DNA from: Miscanthus floridulus
Lineage: Eukaryota > Streptophyta > Magnoliopsida > Poales > Poaceae
Length of the DNA stretch: 64,000 nt
Assembly (NCBI RefSeq): GCF_019320115.1
Contig: NC_089597.1
Span: 115,529,401-115,593,400 of the forward strand
Direction: 5' to 3'
Below are positions 60,026 to 64,000 of this stretch, one piece after another (positions within the stretch are counted from its first letter, which is position 1; the number at the start of each line of letters is the position of its first letter). The notes beneath the pieces are model-generated. The model was not told the DNA's origin. It ran no database searches and saw only the letters and a list, made by a program, of their open reading frames with translations. A program made the position numbers and the translations under genes.

Positions 60026-62733
60026 AGTTTCAAAATGTCATTTGTGAACAATTGTTATATTGTTGACATATTTTTTATTTGAAATTTGTTATTATCCTAT
60101 AATTTTTGTATTTACACCTTTTTCATTTGTATTCATTTGGTACTCAATATATTTATATAACATATCTGCTTTGAAAATAGAAAAATAAAAAAACAAATCT
60201 AAAGAGTAAATTTGTTGTGGCCACGGCGCGGCCTCAAGGTGGCCACGTCAGTAAAATTATTTTATGCCATTGGATGACCATCCGACAACGGCCAGTCTAC
60301 TCTTTGCATCTGTACGGTCCTTCTTGTTGCTGTCGATCTGTGATTGGTTGATCGAAAAATATCTCCCTCTCTCTCCTTTCTCTCTCTCTCCCCAAGTCCC
60401 ACGCCGCTCTCCCCACTCCACCTCTACTCCCCTTTCTCTCTCCCTCTCTCTCCCGATGCGGCGGCACACGCACACCGGCGCCGGCACGGGGCGAGGTCAC
60501 CCCTCTCCTCCCTCTCCCTCCTCTCTCAGCTGCGGCTAGGGCGGGGCACGGGTCATGGGCATCCGGCCGAGGGCGCCGCAGCCCCTCGGCGAGGGAGGCC
60601 CGAGCCCCCGGTTAGGGCCGCCAGGCGCGGCGGCGTGAGGGGCCCCGGCGCGAGCGGCGACACGAGGTGCCTTGACTGGGCCCCGGCGGCAGGTGCGAGC
60701 AAGACACAGCGGCACGGGCAGGTCTTGGAGGTCGGCACGAGTGCGGAGCGAGCGCGCCCCCCACCGTGGCGGTGCGGCGGCGCGGGCGGGTCCCGTCGGT
60801 GGGCACGGCGGTGTTCTCCGGCATGCGCTTCCGTGACTCCACGGCCAAGCTTCGCCAGGCTTCTTCTCTCTCATGCCTCCCTCTCCTCTCATGCTCTCTT
60901 TCTCTCAATTCCTCTCCGTTGCGCTTCCATGAGCAGTTGCTGGTCGGTGTGTGCTCCGGCGTGCGCTCTAGTAACTCCGCAACCAGATCTGTTGCCTCCA
61001 TGATCCGATTTGTCCATCCCCCATCGTTCTTCTGTTCCTCATGGTTTCCATGCAGGTTGGTTGGTTCCTACTCTATTATTTTCGTTTTCCTGTTCCTTCT
61101 CTAATGGTGCCTGTCTTGCTTGTTGTGGTTGCCATGAATGAGATCTCTGTCTTGACATGCCTGCCAAGGCACTGGTGGTGTGCATCGGCAGGTGAGCAGT
61201 TGGAGTAGGGGTATATGCACTGATGGATGTTCTTTCTTGGTTCAGAGATATTTGGATTGGCAATTCATTTTTGAGGTACGGTTGGCTGCTTCTTCGTATC
61301 TATGACCATGCTTATTTCTGTTGCTTTAGGTTTGCTTCAATGAGATTGGCTGCATGTGTGGTCCCATGGGTGTTTGGAGGATGGCTCTAATATGTTTTGG
61401 ACGCGACGACCTTAGCGGTTTAGGCTTCCTCCTAACTGCATCTATTCTAGAGAAAAAAGAATGCGTTTTTAGGCCTAATCCGGCTACAGAGCATTAGATA
61501 CAACAAAAAATAGATGTTTTGCTCAACACAGATCTATAGATGTTTTGCTCAACACAGATCTCGGGACAGCAAGATATGAACAACAGTTTCATATGGTGCA
61601 GGGAGACGAATTAGGAGAAGCAGCAAATCAATTTGGTGATAGAGACAAGTTTTTGATCTAGAAAGTATTTGATTTATGGCCATCCCTTGAGTGTTGTTTG
61701 ATTCTTCGTCGAAAGCTTTCTTTTGACCTGTAGGCTGCTTGATAAGAACAATCTGTCAGAGGATAAAAGGTGAATCTCAAAGCATTGCATTAAAAATAAA
61801 TATACAGAAATATACAGCTAGAGCCAATATAGAACTGCCAATAGTTTCTAGAATTCGTATGGATAATTCAGTACTTTGCAGTGCATGCTGTTTTTCTCTA
61901 ATTTGTGGAGAAAATCAGTTGCCTTTTGGACTAGGTTCAATTATATTTTCATCACGTTTGTCCATGTCAAAATTTAGTTAGGATTTTACCTTTTTAGAGG
62001 ATCGTTTATCTTTCTTGTGTTGCCCTTGATCAGTTTACAGAGATTACTGAATTCATTGGGTTTAAATTTCCCAGCCGAATAAAGACTCCCTACTTTTAGG
62101 TACTTTTGCCAGTCTTCCTCTATGTTTGATGTGCTGCTTTCTCGCGCTTTTTTTTTGCAAGAGTAAGTTGCCTATGTTAAACTTTACCAAATCGGGAAAG
62201 GCGTTCCTTTTCTGTCTGTGTCGGTTTGTAGCAATTGGCGTTTGATCTACAGTTTGTCCTGAAACTGGAACCTGAATGTTGATCTTATTAGAGGTTGATA
62301 TTTCCTTTTTCAACTTCCTATATAAGAAAAAAGATCAGTCGCTATTAATTTATGTTTTCACAACACCTGAACAGCCTATGCACTGTTTGCTAGGGACATA
62401 TTGCAGCGTTTGCATTCCTTGCCATGAGATTTGTACAAAATGTTTTCAGGACAACAAGTGCATTTTTGTTTCGTCATCCTAAGAAAAAATTTCCCGCAGC
62501 GGTTATTACCTTATATTGACTGTTCCTTTTCCTTTTTTCTATGATCGGATTTGAATGATAGTTGGGTCCTTGTGTGGTTACTCATTTTAGTTTGCACTGT
62601 CTATTGTGTTCTTCATCGTTTGTTTCTAAGAAAACAGTATCTCATCATCGTTGATGATTACAGTTGTCAGTTAGGTGATATTTGTTATTTGTCAGCATTG
62701 TGCCATTTCCCAGATAGATTTTCGGCCATTTCT
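60026..62733. other. CACTA interior of unknown origin; possible captured or Helitron-carried sequence
   Basis: 60225-60250 has twin GTGGCCAC palindromes. 60360-60450 is a CT-rich tract. 60450-61000 is strongly GC-rich, like a grass 5' exon, with open frames on both strands and no recognised domain. 61000-62730 is T-rich, intron-like. The pattern (GC-rich leader then T-rich tract) resembles a captured gene start, but I cannot name it. Confidence 0.4.
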
Positions 62734-62762
62734 CGCGCGCATGGGCGCGCGCAAATCACTAG
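62734..62762 (+). mobile_element. Helitron-like 3' terminus
   Basis: CGCGCGC (62734-62740), loop ATGG, GCGCGCG (62745-62751), seven bases, then CTAG (62759-62762) followed by T. A GC hairpin shortly before CTRR with a T flank is the Helitron 3' signature. I could not fix the matching 5' TC end; A|TCTCCC at 60361-60362 is one candidate. Confidence 0.5.
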
Positions 62763-63450
62763 TGAATATTGGGCAACGTAGGGCTCTAGAATAAGCATTA
62801 CATTTAGCCCAAACCCAACCCTCCCACGTGCTTGGCCATTAGATCAAAACGGACGGCCAAGATACATCAGGTCCCAAATAAAAACACTCCAGAAACCCTA
62901 CCCAACCCTCCCATGTGCTTGTGTGGTAATAGATGTGTATATTGATTCAGGTCTATTCCCAAATTCTATTACAGCTGGAATTAGCTCGTAAGTCACCAAG
63001 TCTGCTAAATTTGTGTGGTAACATATGTCTAGTGTCATGTTGAATATTGTTGGTTTTTTCTGCTTGTAGTGACAGGCTCTGCTTGTTATGTAGAAATGCA
63101 AATAAATTGATTGATAATACCATTGAAGGATATGCTGCTTTGGCCATGATAATTTGCCTCTTGCTCGAATGATGCAAAGAATTGTTTCTTTACAATATAA
63201 TAGTATTGTGTGTTTCTGCAACTTATTGCTTAGCCAAACTGGATAAAAAGTCGTATGACATACCTGCATGTTTTGATCTGTCCTGTGATTTATTTAGTGA
63301 AATTTGCTAACCAATATTCACTTAAATTTTTTTATCTAGATCATTCAAACACAATTGAATATGACAACAATTGGAAAGTGTGATTCTTTTAGTTAGCATT
63401 TGCATAGTACATTTTCCCTCTTCATTGTTTCTTTTCAGATAACAGATAGG
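62763..63450. other. CACTA interior, no gene recognised
   Basis: AT-rich. A duplicated phrase AACCCTCCCACGTGCTTG / AACCCTCCCATGTGCTTG occurs at about 62816 and 62904, the first holding CACGTG. Nothing coding is recognised. Confidence 0.45.
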
Positions 63451-63454
63451 GTCA

Positions 63455-63645
63455 TGGGCGTTGTTTGCTGGGCTGTTGGCTGGAACTTGGCGCTAGCTGT
63501 TGGCTACTGGCTGGAACTTGTTTGGTGCAAGAACTTGGCTCTAGGTGCTGGCTGGAACTTGACGCTAGCTGCTAGAATTTGTTTAGTTGGCTGGATCATT
63601 TTGACGCTAGCTGGGCTGTTGGCTGGAACTTGGCGCTAGCTTGTT
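63455..63645. repeat. Imperfect minisatellite around GGCTGGAACTTGGCGCTAGCT
   Basis: The phrase GTTGGCTGGAACTTG.CGCTAGCTG appears about five times with insertions. The open plus-strand frame across it reads repeated WNL..A units and is probably a by-product of the repeat. Confidence 0.75.
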
Positions 63646-63841
63646 GTGAACTTTGTTAAGAAATTTGGTTGTGCACTTATGAACTTGTGAACTTGTGGCA
63701 CATTTGGACTTTTGGTATGAACATGTGATATATGTGAACATGTGGTTCTTATTTATGATTCATGTGATATATTTGTGGTGTTTGAATATGATTTATATTT
63801 GTGTCGCAAATGGAATAATAAAAAAAAATTCAGCTTCTGGT

Positions 63842-64000
63842 TACTTTGCCTAGTGTCAGGGGTCTGACACTAGGCAAAGGGGCCACACGTAGCACACCTG
63901 GGAACAGGCTTTGCCTAGTGTTAGGAAACTGACACTAAGCAAAGTAGGCAATTTGCCTAGTGTCGGAGGCCTGACACTAAGCAAAGCTTGACATATTTGC
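63842..64000. repeat. CACTA right subterminal repeats (incomplete)
   Basis: Inverted pairs of TTTGCCTAGTGTCAG and CTGACACTAGGCAAAG mirror the left end and signal that the right terminus lies just beyond the window. Confidence 0.9.

Larger units (their letters stand above)
57081..64000. mobile_element. CACTA (En/Spm-type) element, left end and centre; right end outside window
   Basis: It starts CACTACTGGAAAACCGAG with preceding AAT as the likely 3-bp target flank. The first 370 bp and the last 160 bp of the window are packed with inverted and direct TTTGCCGAGTGT / TTTGCCTAGTGTC motifs, the subterminal transposase-binding repeats of this superfamily. The right terminal CACTA is not reached. 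No transposase domain was recognised in 6.9 kb, so this copy is probably non-autonomous. Confidence 0.92.

Noticed and set aside
63400..63639. 79-codon frame with repeated W-N-L pattern
   Set aside because: The periodicity comes from the underlying minisatellite; no start context or homologue known to me.

Overview
This is plant nuclear DNA, most likely from a panicoid grass of the sorghum, sugarcane, Miscanthus or maize group. The evidence is spliced genes with GT-AG introns, GC-rich first exons, many Stowaway and hAT-type MITEs, a SINE resembling the Au family, RTE-type LINEs ending in a TTGTTG tail, and a CACTA element whose ends repeat TTTGCCGAGTGT. The species call is inference. I assembled gene models by eye from splice sites and remembered family sequences; no search was run.

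Layout. Four host genes, all on the minus strand, sit between repeats. (1) 1-5987: a CPSF30 polyadenylation factor with CCCH fingers and a YTH (m6A reader) domain; its 3' end runs off the left edge. (2) 15317-20091: Rab geranylgeranyltransferase alpha subunit, 8 exons, apparently complete. (3) 20946-23422: mitochondrial 3-hydroxyisobutyrate dehydrogenase, 10 exons, with a GC-AG intron and a one-base insertion that breaks the penultimate exon. (4) 43826-47413: a membrane RING-CH (MARCH-like) protein, 8 exons. Gene debris includes an intronless frameshifted NAA38 copy (13003-13375) and a thioredoxin exon with an altered active site (about 50721-50840).

Repeats. 6.3-14.5 kb is a MITE and LTR zone with nested insertions. 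24672-42755 is one Copia retrotransposon, minus strand, flanked by the target duplication TATCG. It was later hit by a hAT fragment (25941-26493) and by a Tat-type Gypsy element (27681 to about 39.45 kb), which carries an antisense ORF region downstream of pol. 53.2-56.4 kb is a near full-length but decayed RTE LINE. 57081 to the right edge is the left and central part of a large CACTA element holding a 521-522 bp tandem array whose units carry long hairpins, and probably a Helitron 3' end.

The host genes have no evident joint pathway (mRNA 3'-end formation, Rab prenylation, valine catabolism, membrane ubiquitin ligase). They look like a conserved syntenic gene island inflated by repeats. I saw no CRISPR array, prokaryotic operon, rRNA or intact tRNA gene.
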